DNA of 64,000 nucleotides from Craspedostauros australis. Taxonomy: Eukaryota; Bacillariophyta; Bacillariophyceae; Mastogloiales; Achnanthaceae. Position 1 is the stretch's first letter; each line of letters opens with the position of its first letter. The notes below the pieces were generated by a model. The model ran no database searches. It was not told the DNA's origin and saw nothing but the letters and a program-made list of their open reading frames with translations. The stretch is from the NCBI GenBank assembly GCA_026770025.1, contig JAMXDE010000014.1, forward strand, positions 620,001-684,000. Direction: 5' to 3'. The position numbers and the translations under genes are program-made. This document shows positions 50,154-59,430 of the stretch, piece after piece.

Positions 50154-53100
50154 CGCCCCTTCATGACGGGATGTGGATCATCGGATATGTCCTGGTGGTG
50201 TATGGCAACATAAGCACTTCGTTGAATCTTGTTCTCTGCAGGGATGGATGTCTGAGTTTTGGTGGTTTCTGCTTGCGTCGGTGCTTCTGGCTGGTTGTCT
50301 GCGGGTTGCTGTTTGCCAGACTTGGCAGCATCCAGGTGAGGAGGGTCACGGAACAACGAGAGCTTGGTCAGCCGGTAGAAGGTCGCTTTTGATACTGGCT
50401 TGGTGAGGATATCTGCTTCGTTGTCATGGGATGAGATGTGAACGAATCGAAGGATTTTGGCTGCGATGGCTTCTCTGATGCGATGATAGGCGATGCCGCA
50501 GTGCTTCTTCTTGAGTACACTCGATGGGATAGAGGTGTTGAGCACGACTGACTTGTTGTCGCCCAGGAGCACAGCTGGACCGTCCAAGGGAACACCCATT
50601 GATCGTAGCGCATTCCGTAGCTCGATGATCATGTCGACGGCGATGCGGGCAGCGACGAGCTCAGATCCGTATGTGGAGGATTCCACGGTTCGTTGCCGCT
50701 TGGAGTATGTGCGAACAACCATGCCGTTGACTTTTGCAATGATCCCAGTGACGGATCGGCGGGTGACGATGTCATGGGCATGATCTGCATCAACGTATAC
50801 TGTGAGTGTTGCCTTGGCTCCCTTGGGTGTGATGGTCTTGTATGGAAGCGTCTCTTGTGCGTCAGGATAATACTCGTTCCATTGACTGGCATAGCCACAG
50901 GGAAGGTGGTGATGAGATGGTGTGTGTGGATCGCACAACAAGCGCCCCTGTTTGCGGTGTTTCAGGTAGCCAAAAACTCGTTTCATCGCTCGTAGATGCC
51001 CTTCGCGAGGTGCCATGCTGAACCTGGAGAGTGCCATGACCGCGAACTGTACGTCGTACCGCCCAAGAGTGATGATCCAGTTGGCACTGCCAATGAGAGA
51101 GCGGTATTTGCTTGCGTTCGAAGGACTGAGCAAGGGAGATTCATCCGTTTCGGCATGATACGACTCGGCCATGGGGACTTGTGAGTTGGGAAATGTGCAG
51201 TCCAGCATCTTCTCGAGCTTGGCGGTTGCGTTGTTGATGTAGGTGTTGGCAGAGAGGGCGGTGAAGATGTCATGTTGTTGCCATTCTGTGTCGAGGGATT
51301 CCACATTTCCACCCAGGTAATACTCAGGTGCTCCGACGCCTTTGAGGTTGTAATGTTGCTTGAGCTCGTTGATGATGACCATGGGCTTCCGGCTGAAGAC
51401 GAGTACATCGTCGACATAGGTTGCAATGAGCTCGTAGTGATCATCACGTTCCTTGATCCATAGGTCAGAATCATACAGTGATGGCGTGAATCCCATCTTG
51501 CGGAATCGATGTGCAAGGTGCTCATGAAAGCGAGCGCTGGACGTGCGAAGTCCATACAGTCCCTTGTGGATGATCAACTTTTGTCCCTCCAGTTCCTTGA
51601 ACTCGGGTCCTGCAACGATGTATCGCTTCTCTTTGGTCTTTGCATACAGAAAGGCGTTCCCCACATCAGCTGCACACACCTGGAGCTTGTTCATGGCTGC
51701 AATCGCAAAAGCGATGCGGATGGTTTCAATGGCCACCACACCAGAGTAGACATCCTCTCCGGAAGGCTCGCACATGTTGCCATTGGCAACGAGACGTGCT
51801 TTGCGTCGCAAGTCGAACTTCACATCGAAGATGATGTGGTATGGGATTCGTTGATACTCATCCATGTTATCCTCAGCGGTGGGAAGTCGAAATGTGTTGT
51901 GGTCGTTGATCTGTTTCAGCTCCTTCTGAATTGCATCAGCCCATGTGGTATCACCACTGATTCGGTCGATGAATAGGGCATGCTTCACGGATTGGGGTAC
52001 AAGCACTCCGAACTTGTATCGATGTTTGAATTGGTCTGCCTTCTTTGCGGCATTCACCAGCATGGTATGCATGTTGTTGATGTTGTGGAGCATTGGATGG
52101 ACCCATTGGAATTGCGGCTGTTGTAGGAGGTTGGATGTACGTGCATATTGCACAAGGGAATATGGATCGTCAAGGCGGACATCATCCATTCGATGCCATG
52201 TCTGTGTTGCATCCGACCAGAGTACATGGACATGTATGTCACAGGGAGACACAGCAGAGGGTCTGGTTTCGTGCGCCAGGATTCGTACGATGCGATGGTT
52301 GGGTGCAGGGTTGTCAAAGGGAGCGTCAGTGCTGTCGGAAATCACATCATGCCATTGGACGTAGTGGAGGTGCCTCTCATCATGGGGACTCAGATGTGTG
52401 GCGATGGCCCTGGGTGATTGATCTGTGTGCTGTCGTGTCGTCTGAATGATGTGAGTGGGGGTCAATGGGTTGGCATGGGTGGACAGGAAACATGCCCAGG
52501 GACGCTCACGATCACGGATGATGGTGGCTGTGTTCGCAGTTGCTGTCTGAACGGAAGCAATCATGTTCTTGCGTCGTTCTGATGCCTTCCATGGAGTACG
52601 ATCTTTGATTCTTCGCGATCGACGGATGCCTTGTGGTGTTTCGGATGATGGTTTGGTCTTGGGGGTGCGTTTCTTCTTCCGTACCGATGGCTTTGGATTG
52701 GTCTTTGTTGTGGTGGCTGAAGGTAGTTCGGCAGTTGATGGTTGCGGAGGAGGCAGTGTATTCTTGGCAATGGTGACGTGTTTGGGAAGGCCAGGAGGCG
52801 TAGGTGGCTTTCGGGTAGGCATTGTGTTTCTGGTTTGGGCGTTGATGTCCTCCACTGGCATCTTGTTCGTTGGCATGGCGGTTGGTTTGTGTTTGTGCCT
52901 TGTCTTCTTCTTCACCTCACGTCGGAATGTGCGTAGTTTCGTGTTGATGGGGATGCGTTCATCGTCGAATGTCAGCGGTACATCAGGCTTTGGCTGTGGC
53001 ACATGAGGGTTCAGGTGATGCCCGAATTGGAGCCTGCGGTTGGCTGTATCTTTGTGGAATGGGCGCACAACGCTGCGGATGATGATTCTTTGTGTATCAT

Positions 53101-56100
53101 CGGTCAGGATGAAGTAAGTCAATGCGTCGCCACATGAGTGTGCCACTCCCATCCAATATCCAACTCGTTCCTTTGGGTCAGGGAATGATGCATGTGGATC
53201 CATGTAGTAGATCTGCTCGTAGAATGTGAAGTGCAGGAAAGGCGAGATGTCGACTGTTTCACCATGTCTGACCGTCATTGGGATTGCATATCGGTTGGAT
53301 TCATCAGCAATCACATTGTGAATGTCTGCCAGGTACTTGCATGCGAGGAACCATGCGCGAGGTGGAGCTCCAGTTCGATCGAGGAGGATGAGTGTGTGGT
53401 ACTTCAGCCACTTCACAGCACGAAGTTCTGCTGGGTTCTGGTTCTGCTGCTCTGGTTCGCTGTTCTCCATGGCGATGTGTAGGTCTCTGAGCGTGCGCTG
53501 AACATCGATGCTTGTCTGTTCGTTTGCTCCATCTGACCTGAAGGCCCATGGTGCGCCTTGATCGCGTAGGAAGTCCAGGATTGCGTCCTGTGCATTTTCT
53601 TTCCGGCGCATGCCATACACGTTGATCATGTGCGAGGTGGTTCCAAAGAATACCTGGATCATGGTGTAACCTTCGGCGAAGGCAGGGACGTTGGCAAACA
53701 TCGTGTCTGTTGCGACCACCTCTCGGAGGCGAGCGATGCGAAGGTTGGCGAACCGTGTACGCATGTGGCGTACCATTGGGAATCTGACGACTGCCTTTGC
53801 CAGCTGGGTGGTTCGCTTCAATGTCTCGCGGATGATTCTGGCAGGAATCCAAGCGAGGTATGGCCGTACCTTCTCCAAGTCCTGGAGTCTGTGCTTGGCT
53901 TGCATGCGGAATCCGACATTCTCCATTTCTGTGGCTGTCGCAGCTGGATGCTGGTTGATGGCGGGCTCGAAGGCCTTGTTCAGGGCTTCGGTCAAATCGT
54001 CATATGCTGAGACGTCCGTCATCGTTTGGTTTTGTTTCGGAGTGGTGTTGTCGATACGCACTGTGGCTTCATCCCGTTCTGCGCGATCATGGGTGTGCTG
54101 GTGTTCACCTCCCATTGATGGTTGGTCTCGTGCGGTATGGGCCCGCATGGCTTGCAGCGTCATCGGTAGTTCATTGTTTCCGTCAATGAAGTCGCAGAAC
54201 GCATGGTATGTTGTCAGCACTCCATCAACCGTTTGGTTGCTCTGGTCACTGCGAGCGTGAGGCTGCATGCCGGATAAGAGTGTGGTAATGCCATCATGTC
54301 GGAATCCATCGAGGTGGAAACCCCCTCGAAGTTGGCGAGACACGAATGAACGGAAGACGTGCGAGTCGAATTCCACAACAGGCGCTGTTGCGGCAAAGCG
54401 AGCGGTGTATGCCAGGTATGCATCGATGGGGTCGCCATACGTGGCAACAAGTGGGTAGCCTGGTTGGGTGTGCAACACCACAGCATCGATGCTGTCATGC
54501 TGGGTTGGCCGGGAGTCGCTATCGCCACTGCACGGAACGAGAGGATGGACTGCCTTGGTGGACAGGGCGTCATGCTCATGTGGGCGATGGAAGGCCTTGG
54601 CTGTGTTGACACCGAAGTGTGGGAGCGGATCCTTGTCGTTGTAGTGATCGTGGGGCTTCCATGGAACATCCGTGGTGATGTCGATGGTCTCGATGTCGGT
54701 ACCAGCAATATCGTCGGTGGTGGGCGGGTACAGATCGAAGGTCATCAATGCGGATCGGTTGATGAGAGAGATGACTGACCTTGGTCGTGGCTGGAAGGAT
54801 TGTGTGCCTTTGGTGTCGCCTTCATATGAGGTACGATGGCGACGGGATACCGAGTCGACGATGCAGCCGTGCTCTCGGACTTGGTATTCGGACAGCAGCG
54901 TGAGCCTGCTGTTGACGTTGAAAGCGGCCTCGTTCACACGAAGGAGAACCATCGTGCCATCGTCAAGTCGGGCCTTGGACACAGCAGAGACGATCGGAAG
55001 TCCTGTCTTGCGCATGGTGGATGGAACAGCGCCGATGATGTTCACGGTACGTTGCGGATGCAGCTCGGTCACAACCCAGACGTCTCCCATTCCACCAAGA
55101 ATGCAGCATTGGGCACCGTTGTCAACAATTGCATACGGTTCCTGCAGCATGGATGTGGCATGAACATGGTAGCCCATGAGTTGAGATCCGATCGTGATGG
55201 CGCTGTCGGAGGTCAGACGTGGGCGCAATTCTTCGTGCGTGTATGTGACCTGTACCATGCACCCATGGTAGGACTTGCTGTAGTACTGAGCAAGCATGGC
55301 TTGTTGGTCGTCCAAAGTTGCATCAGAGTCATACTCTTCAACATCGTCCGATGATGATGACTCATGTTCGTTGTCTTGGTCAATGTGGGTTGCTTGCAGT
55401 TGCTGGGACAGTCGGACCATAGCATTGTGGGTCTGGCGTTGATCCGTCTTGGCAGGCGATGGCTTGTCGCCGTACTGACGAGGTAGGGTGTCACGTGCGG
55501 ACTTGGTTGGTTTTGTTTCTTTGGTCTTCGGGTTGGTCGACCGATGACTCCTGGGCTTACGGCCATGGTTGTTTCTGGCTTCACGCTGTAGTCGGTTGCG
55601 CTGTTGCCGGAGCTTGAGGAAGGCACGTTTGGCACGCGGATCCATGGAGTTGTAGACAGATTCGGAGAGGAAGCTGGGGTCCTCGCGGAAAGAACGAGCG
55701 ATGTAGAGCGCAAGTTCCGCTTCCGGATCGTCTATGTCGTCCTCGTCGTCATCGGTGTGTGCGTCCAGGAGGTCATCGTACTGGATCTGAGCGGCATTCC
55801 CGAAACGTCGTAGAGGTGGCATTGCTCGGCGCTTGGATGTCTTGGTGGCTTGTGTCTCCATTAGGCGCGCTTGGGAGATGATGAAGTCATAGAGTTGGGG
55901 GAACGACATGGTGTGTGCGTTGGCCTCGGCGGCGATGGCGATGACCTGCACTTGGCGGTCGTCCGTGTTCTGGAGCATCTGTATGAGGTGTTGGCGTTGT
56001 CGGCGTTCATCCCACTTGTCCACTTGTCGTGAGCAGTTGGAGTTGTAGTTTGCTATGTTCTGACGCATGTTGGCGATGTACTCAGCAAGTGGGGTCGAAT

Positions 56101-57622
56101 GGTGGTATGGTTGTGATGCAAGAGCGATGTATGTGTTGGCTCTGGCGTCTTGGCTTTTCTCGCTATTGCACAGCTGAAGGAGTTTCTTGTAGGCGCTGAT
56201 GCCGTTGCGATTTGGCTCGTTGTGGGTCACTTCTGCGGCGTCTGTGTCATGCACAGCTTCCATGATCCATCCATAGAGGCAGGACACGTCGTTGACCACT
56301 TGCTTGGGGTGGAAGTCGAGACGCTCGTTGGTGATTGGATCGATGTAGTACTTGTATGCATTGTTGTGGTACTGTTCATAGAGTTGCTGAAAGGCAGGGT
56401 CAAGGAGGTAGGACATTTGTTGCAGTCCGATCCAATTCTGGAACAGAGTATGGAATGATGCAAACCGAGATGCATCGGTGTACTTGTACTTGCTGGGCAT
56501 ATTGATGGTCCGCTTGATCACTTTGGGATGATGCGACGCCCCTGAAGTCACATGGTTGGGCAAGGCTGGTGACGTTGAGATGGGAGTCCTGGACGGACTG
56601 GGTACGGATTGAACCGGACTCACACTTGGGATGTTGGGAGCACGAGAGTTCCAGTCATTGTGGTCGTTGCGGTGGAAAGCGGATGGTGTAGTCGATGGAT
56701 GTGTGCGATGGTCATGGTTCTGTCGGTGGTGACCACCTGTGGGGTCACGATTGGTCACAGAAGCAGATGAGGGTGATGAGGAATGGATGAAGGATGTGCC
56801 TCCATTGTTTCTGGGGTTCCGGTTGTGTGCTCTATCGGTTTGGTTAGTGAGCGACGGCACCGGCGGTTGGGTGTCTTGGAATGTGAAGCGACTTGGAATG
56901 CTATCCATGGGAGCCATGGACTGGACTTCGTCGTCGAATCCCAGCAGGTCTGCACGTGCGGTGGACTCGTCGATTGTCCCAAGCTGTTGGTTGTTCAGTG
57001 TAAACGTGTCAGTGGCTGTGGCTGGATTGTTCGTACGCGACGTGACGTTCGTGGTTGTTGGGGTTCTTGGGGATGCAGGTGGAGCGAGGATGCGTTGGAC
57101 AGCTGCTGCTGGTTGGGGCAGTTCGTAGTTTTTGTCGTTTTGCATCGCTCGGCGGTATTTCTCCAGGTTCTGCTTCCATGTAGAGATGGCCTTCTGAGTG
57201 GCAGCGTCGTTGAGAGGGTTCGAGGTCAACCTGCGTGTATACATGTTGATTTTGCGGAGGTCAGGCAAATCTTTGCTGGTTGCGTCGATCTCGTTGTTCT
57301 CCATCAGGGCCTTCTCATCGATGTAGCTGCGGATATGTCTCATGCGAACGAAGTCAGGCATGAGTATGTCAGGATCCACTGGTGTGATGAGTCTACCGAG
57401 GGAGGTGTTGATGTCTTCTCCACCAAAGAAGTGGATGTCGGCAAGGAGCTGCGCCTTCGTCATACCATCGATCAGCATGAAGCGATCAAGGAGTGGGAAT
57501 AGGCAGCAGAATGCGTTTGAGAACTGGAGTTCCTCAAGGAGATACTTCACTGTCTCGAGGGAGACGTCAGGAGGGTTGTCCTGCGCCTTCAGGAAGCTCC
57601 TCATGATCGTTTGCGCGTCCAT
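49925..57622 (-). CDS. Copia gag-pol polyprotein
   Basis: 2565 aa from ATG 57622; the frame opens at a GTG 39 nt earlier. The gag region is helical (ETVKYLLEELQFSN; LMPDFVRMRHIRSYID) with Pro/Thr-rich linkers and no visible CCHC knuckle. The protease site is IVDNGAQCCILG (about 830). Integrase acidic residues lie in VVATDTMF (about 1305), FRSDGANEQTS and NPAEL. Reverse transcriptase: KARLVANGNM, VCAADVGNAFLYAK, YVDDVLVFSR (about 2070). RNase H: YVDADHAHD, STYGSELVAAR, LLGDNKSV, HDNEADILTKPV (about 2404). A 70-residue Lys/Arg then Thr/Ala-rich tail runs into the LTR. It is roughly twice the size of a standard copia polyprotein, chiefly from the long gag and gag-protease linker. It looks whole. 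Confidence 0.93.
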   Translation of the reverse strand: MDAQTIMRSFLKAQDNPPDVSLETVKYLLEELQFSNAFCCLFPLLDRFMLIDGMTKAQLLADIHFFGGEDINTSLGRLITPVDPDILMPDFVRMRHIRSYIDEKALMENNEIDATSKDLPDLRKINMYTRRLTSNPLNDAATQKAISTWKQNLEKYRRAMQNDKNYELPQPAAAVQRILAPPASPRTPTTTNVTSRTNNPATATDTFTLNNQQLGTIDESTARADLLGFDDEVQSMAPMDSIPSRFTFQDTQPPVPSLTNQTDRAHNRNPRNNGGTSFIHSSSPSSASVTNRDPTGGHHRQNHDHRTHPSTTPSAFHRNDHNDWNSRAPNIPSVSPVQSVPSPSRTPISTSPALPNHVTSGASHHPKVIKRTINMPSKYKYTDASRFASFHTLFQNWIGLQQMSYLLDPAFQQLYEQYHNNAYKYYIDPITNERLDFHPKQVVNDVSCLYGWIMEAVHDTDAAEVTHNEPNRNGISAYKKLLQLCNSEKSQDARANTYIALASQPYHHSTPLAEYIANMRQNIANYNSNCSRQVDKWDERRQRQHLIQMLQNTDDRQVQVIAIAAEANAHTMSFPQLYDFIISQARLMETQATKTSKRRAMPPLRRFGNAAQIQYDDLLDAHTDDDEDDIDDPEAELALYIARSFREDPSFLSESVYNSMDPRAKRAFLKLRQQRNRLQREARNNHGRKPRSHRSTNPKTKETKPTKSARDTLPRQYGDKPSPAKTDQRQTHNAMVRLSQQLQATHIDQDNEHESSSSDDVEEYDSDATLDDQQAMLAQYYSKSYHGCMVQVTYTHEELRPRLTSDSAITIGSQLMGYHVHATSMLQEPYAIVDNGAQCCILGGMGDVWVVTELHPQRTVNIIGAVPSTMRKTGLPIVSAVSKARLDDGTMVLLRVNEAAFNVNSRLTLLSEYQVREHGCIVDSVSRRHRTSYEGDTKGTQSFQPRPRSVISLINRSALMTFDLYPPTTDDIAGTDIETIDITTDVPWKPHDHYNDKDPLPHFGVNTAKAFHRPHEHDALSTKAVHPLVPCSGDSDSRPTQHDSIDAVVLHTQPGYPLVATYGDPIDAYLAYTARFAATAPVVEFDSHVFRSFVSRQLRGGFHLDGFRHDGITTLLSGMQPHARSDQSNQTVDGVLTTYHAFCDFIDGNNELPMTLQAMRAHTARDQPSMGGEHQHTHDRAERDEATVRIDNTTPKQNQTMTDVSAYDDLTEALNKAFEPAINQHPAATATEMENVGFRMQAKHRLQDLEKVRPYLAWIPARIIRETLKRTTQLAKAVVRFPMVRHMRTRFANLRIARLREVVATDTMFANVPAFAEGYTMIQVFFGTTSHMINVYGMRRKENAQDAILDFLRDQGAPWAFRSDGANEQTSIDVQRTLRDLHIAMENSEPEQQNQNPAELRAVKWLKYHTLILLDRTGAPPRAWFLACKYLADIHNVIADESNRYAIPMTVRHGETVDISPFLHFTFYEQIYYMDPHASFPDPKERVGYWMGVAHSCGDALTYFILTDDTQRIIIRSVVRPFHKDTANRRLQFGHHLNPHVPQPKPDVPLTFDDERIPINTKLRTFRREVKKKTRHKHKPTAMPTNKMPVEDINAQTRNTMPTRKPPTPPGLPKHVTIAKNTLPPPQPSTAELPSATTTKTNPKPSVRKKKRTPKTKPSSETPQGIRRSRRIKDRTPWKASERRKNMIASVQTATANTATIIRDRERPWACFLSTHANPLTPTHIIQTTRQHTDQSPRAIATHLSPHDERHLHYVQWHDVISDSTDAPFDNPAPNHRIVRILAHETRPSAVSPCDIHVHVLWSDATQTWHRMDDVRLDDPYSLVQYARTSNLLQQPQFQWVHPMLHNINNMHTMLVNAAKKADQFKHRYKFGVLVPQSVKHALFIDRISGDTTWADAIQKELKQINDHNTFRLPTAEDNMDEYQRIPYHIIFDVKFDLRRKARLVANGNMCEPSGEDVYSGVVAIETIRIAFAIAAMNKLQVCAADVGNAFLYAKTKEKRYIVAGPEFKELEGQKLIIHKGLYGLRTSSARFHEHLAHRFRKMGFTPSLYDSDLWIKERDDHYELIATYVDDVLVFSRKPMVIINELKQHYNLKGVGAPEYYLGGNVESLDTEWQQHDIFTALSANTYINNATAKLEKMLDCTFPNSQVPMAESYHAETDESPLLSPSNASKYRSLIGSANWIITLGRYDVQFAVMALSRFSMAPREGHLRAMKRVFGYLKHRKQGRLLCDPHTPSHHHLPCGYASQWNEYYPDAQETLPYKTITPKGAKATLTVYVDADHAHDIVTRRSVTGIIAKVNGMVVRTYSKRQRTVESSTYGSELVAARIAVDMIIELRNALRSMGVPLDGPAVLLGDNKSVVLNTSIPSSVLKKKHCGIAYHRIREAIAAKILRFVHISSHDNEADILTKPVSKATFYRLTKLSLFRDPPHLDAAKSGKQQPADNQPEAPTQAETTKTQTSIPAENKIQRSAYVAIHHQDISDDPHPVMKGRIGAKPDESVTSRRDGNITRVKRVKRKDRLNKEPSNKTTGCVLTATAARTATTATTETASTSTTEDISRLQIRPTS

Positions 57623-57833
57623 CGTCTTGCCTGTTGTCTGTACCGTTCTCTTGCTCGTCACCGTTGTCTCTCTGTTCGCGTGTTGGGTCGGTTGTCGGTC
57701 GTATCCTTCGCTGCACCGTTGCTTCGCCGTTTCTTCGCTGTCTGTCGCTACTCTCGGCCTCCTTCGATGCTTCGCTTGGATATCACGTACAACCCAATCC
57801 CCCCCGTCAGACAGAGCAGAAAGGCTGATAAAC

Positions 57834-58111
57834 TATTGGAACTAACTCAGAATCCACAGTAGATGATGTTGGTTTGTTGTAACTACGATGTTGGTCTTAT
57901 TTGAAGTCGACTTATGTCTTCTGTTGTTGATGTTGATGCTGTTTCTGTTGTTGCTGTTGTTGCTGTTCTTGCTGCTGTTGCTGTCAGCACACAACCGGTT
58001 GTTTTGTTGCTTGGTTCCTTGTTGAGCCTATCTTTTCGTTTGACTCGTTTGACTCTAGTGATGTTCCCATCCCGTCGTGACGTCACACTTTCGTCTGGTT
58101 TCGCTCCAATA
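57834..58111 (-). repeat. 5' LTR of the 8.2-kb copia element
   Basis: Second LTR copy. Downstream on the minus strand is GTTTATCAG. The right target duplication TGGTC is at 58112-58116. Confidence 0.93.
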
Positions 58112-58555
58112 TGGTCGTGCAATGTACTGCTTAATTGCTTGTCATGCTTCTCGTCTGTCATAAGAACGACTTTGCGGCGGCTGGATTCTTGTGGGCCTCC
58201 TGGCATAGGCCGTTGAGTGGATTGTTGCCGGTGGTCGATCATACAGCTGAAGAGCAAATGGTAGTGCAGAAAGTCAGTAGTAGAGTATATCACAAGATAT
58301 GTGCACTATTGAGTTGGTGTGTAGCATGCGTTGCATGTGTAATACCATGTCAGTTCATGCTGTTATTGGAGCTGGATGCGATGTCGTACGTTGACTAGAG
58401 TTCGGCGTGTAGGTTTTGGTCCCCATGTAGCGAATGCTACTGTGGGTATGACCGCAGCCTTCCGGCATCGAACCAGTTCACCGGTTGCACCGGCTTCTGA
58501 CGAATCTATCCCAACTCCATGTTATGCACTTCCTGATCCCCAATAGTACCGCCCA

Positions 58556-59430
58556 TTACATGGCAGCGGTGTAGCGTAGAAACGGTTGGACAAGAAGGTC
58601 AAACTGAGCGTAGTGAAACCTCATGTCTGTTTCGTTTCGACGCCCACCTCCTGGTCCTCGTTTTCCCCAACGATTGACCAATTTGATGTCAGATTCGCTT
58701 ACCTTTTGATCCAGAGCTCGAGTGTCGGAGGCTCGTCGAAAAGAGCGAAAGCAATGGTAGTTTTCTCGCAATTTGGAAGACTGAGTGATGTCGGGAGAAA
58801 AGAGCGCGCGATTGGATTCCCAAATGCTCTCCAAAATGTCGTGGAGTGCGTCACCCAATTCCTTGAGAGTGTACAAAACCCTGTCCTTTGAAGAGATTGC
58901 CGGTGTCAATAAGACGAGTAGTGTGCGAATCAATGTTGTTCGCTAATATTATGAGATATTACATTGGTGAGCTGAGGAGTTGCGGTCTTAGCTCCTGCTA
59001 GTGTCTTGCTCTGCTCTAGGAGGAAAGTGGGCGCGAGGTGCGCACTTTGCGCACGTAGGTCAGTCGGATCACGTGCCGGACTGGAATCAATAGCCGGTCC
59101 GAGACATTGCTGTGCCTTGGTTTTGATATGGAGAAGCTCTGCAACGATGTGTTGCACCTTGATGCCAGACTTAGTGTTGGTAGACACCGGGATGATGCGT
59201 TGATATGACTGATGTTCCCCTTTGAATTTGCCCTGTAACACGATAGTGAAATGGTCTTTCGGTTTGGGACGTGACCATTCCTTGAGCGTGGCTCCCAAGT
59301 CAAGCATTGAGCTTCCGTCCCTTGCAGAGAGAACGTATGACAGCATTGTGTATGCCATAAACGCGGCCCACCGATGTTGTGCCGAGATGTACATGTGAGT
59401 ATATGTCGAGATGTACATGTATATGTGCAT
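58556..59430 (-). mobile_element. Fossil of a tyrosine-recombinase (Crypton-like) element
   Basis: Two adjoining minus-strand coding stretches show recombinase-like blocks. One has KDHFTIVLQGKFKGE and IIPVSTNTKSGI, like the GRFKGE...TxSG core seen in algal and oomycete recombinase elements. The other has CFRSFRRASDTRALDQ, KLVNRWGKRGPGGG and FLRYTAAM, like the C-terminal catalytic part, with the R-H-R-Y-type layout only partly visible. It is broken, with at least a few breaks, and old. Family assignment rests on remembered sequence flavour rather than a search. Its outer limits are unknown; decayed sequence may reach the hairpin at 60715. Confidence 0.4.

Larger units (their letters stand above)
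49876..58111 (-). mobile_element. Ty1/copia LTR retrotransposon, looks whole
   Basis: 8236 bp, flanked by a 5-bp target duplication (TGGTC at 49871-49875 and 58112-58116). Two 278-bp LTRs appear identical. LTR ends are TATTGGA...TCCAATA. The primer-site candidate GTTTATCAG follows the 5' LTR, and AAGGGGCG precedes the 3' LTR. One uninterrupted gag-pol frame carries protease, integrase, reverse transcriptase and RNase H in copia order. No breaks are seen and LTR identity implies a very recent insertion. The 9-base primer-site candidate complements CUGAUAAAC, which looks more like a tRNA anticodon loop than a tRNA 3' end; copia elements are known to use internal tRNA sites, so this is possible but unproven. 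Confidence 0.95.

Noticed and set aside
58440-58520. Possible tRNA or tRNA-derived SINE (minus strand GGTTCGATGCC resembles a B box)
   Set aside because: No acceptor stem pairs and no convincing A box at the right distance.
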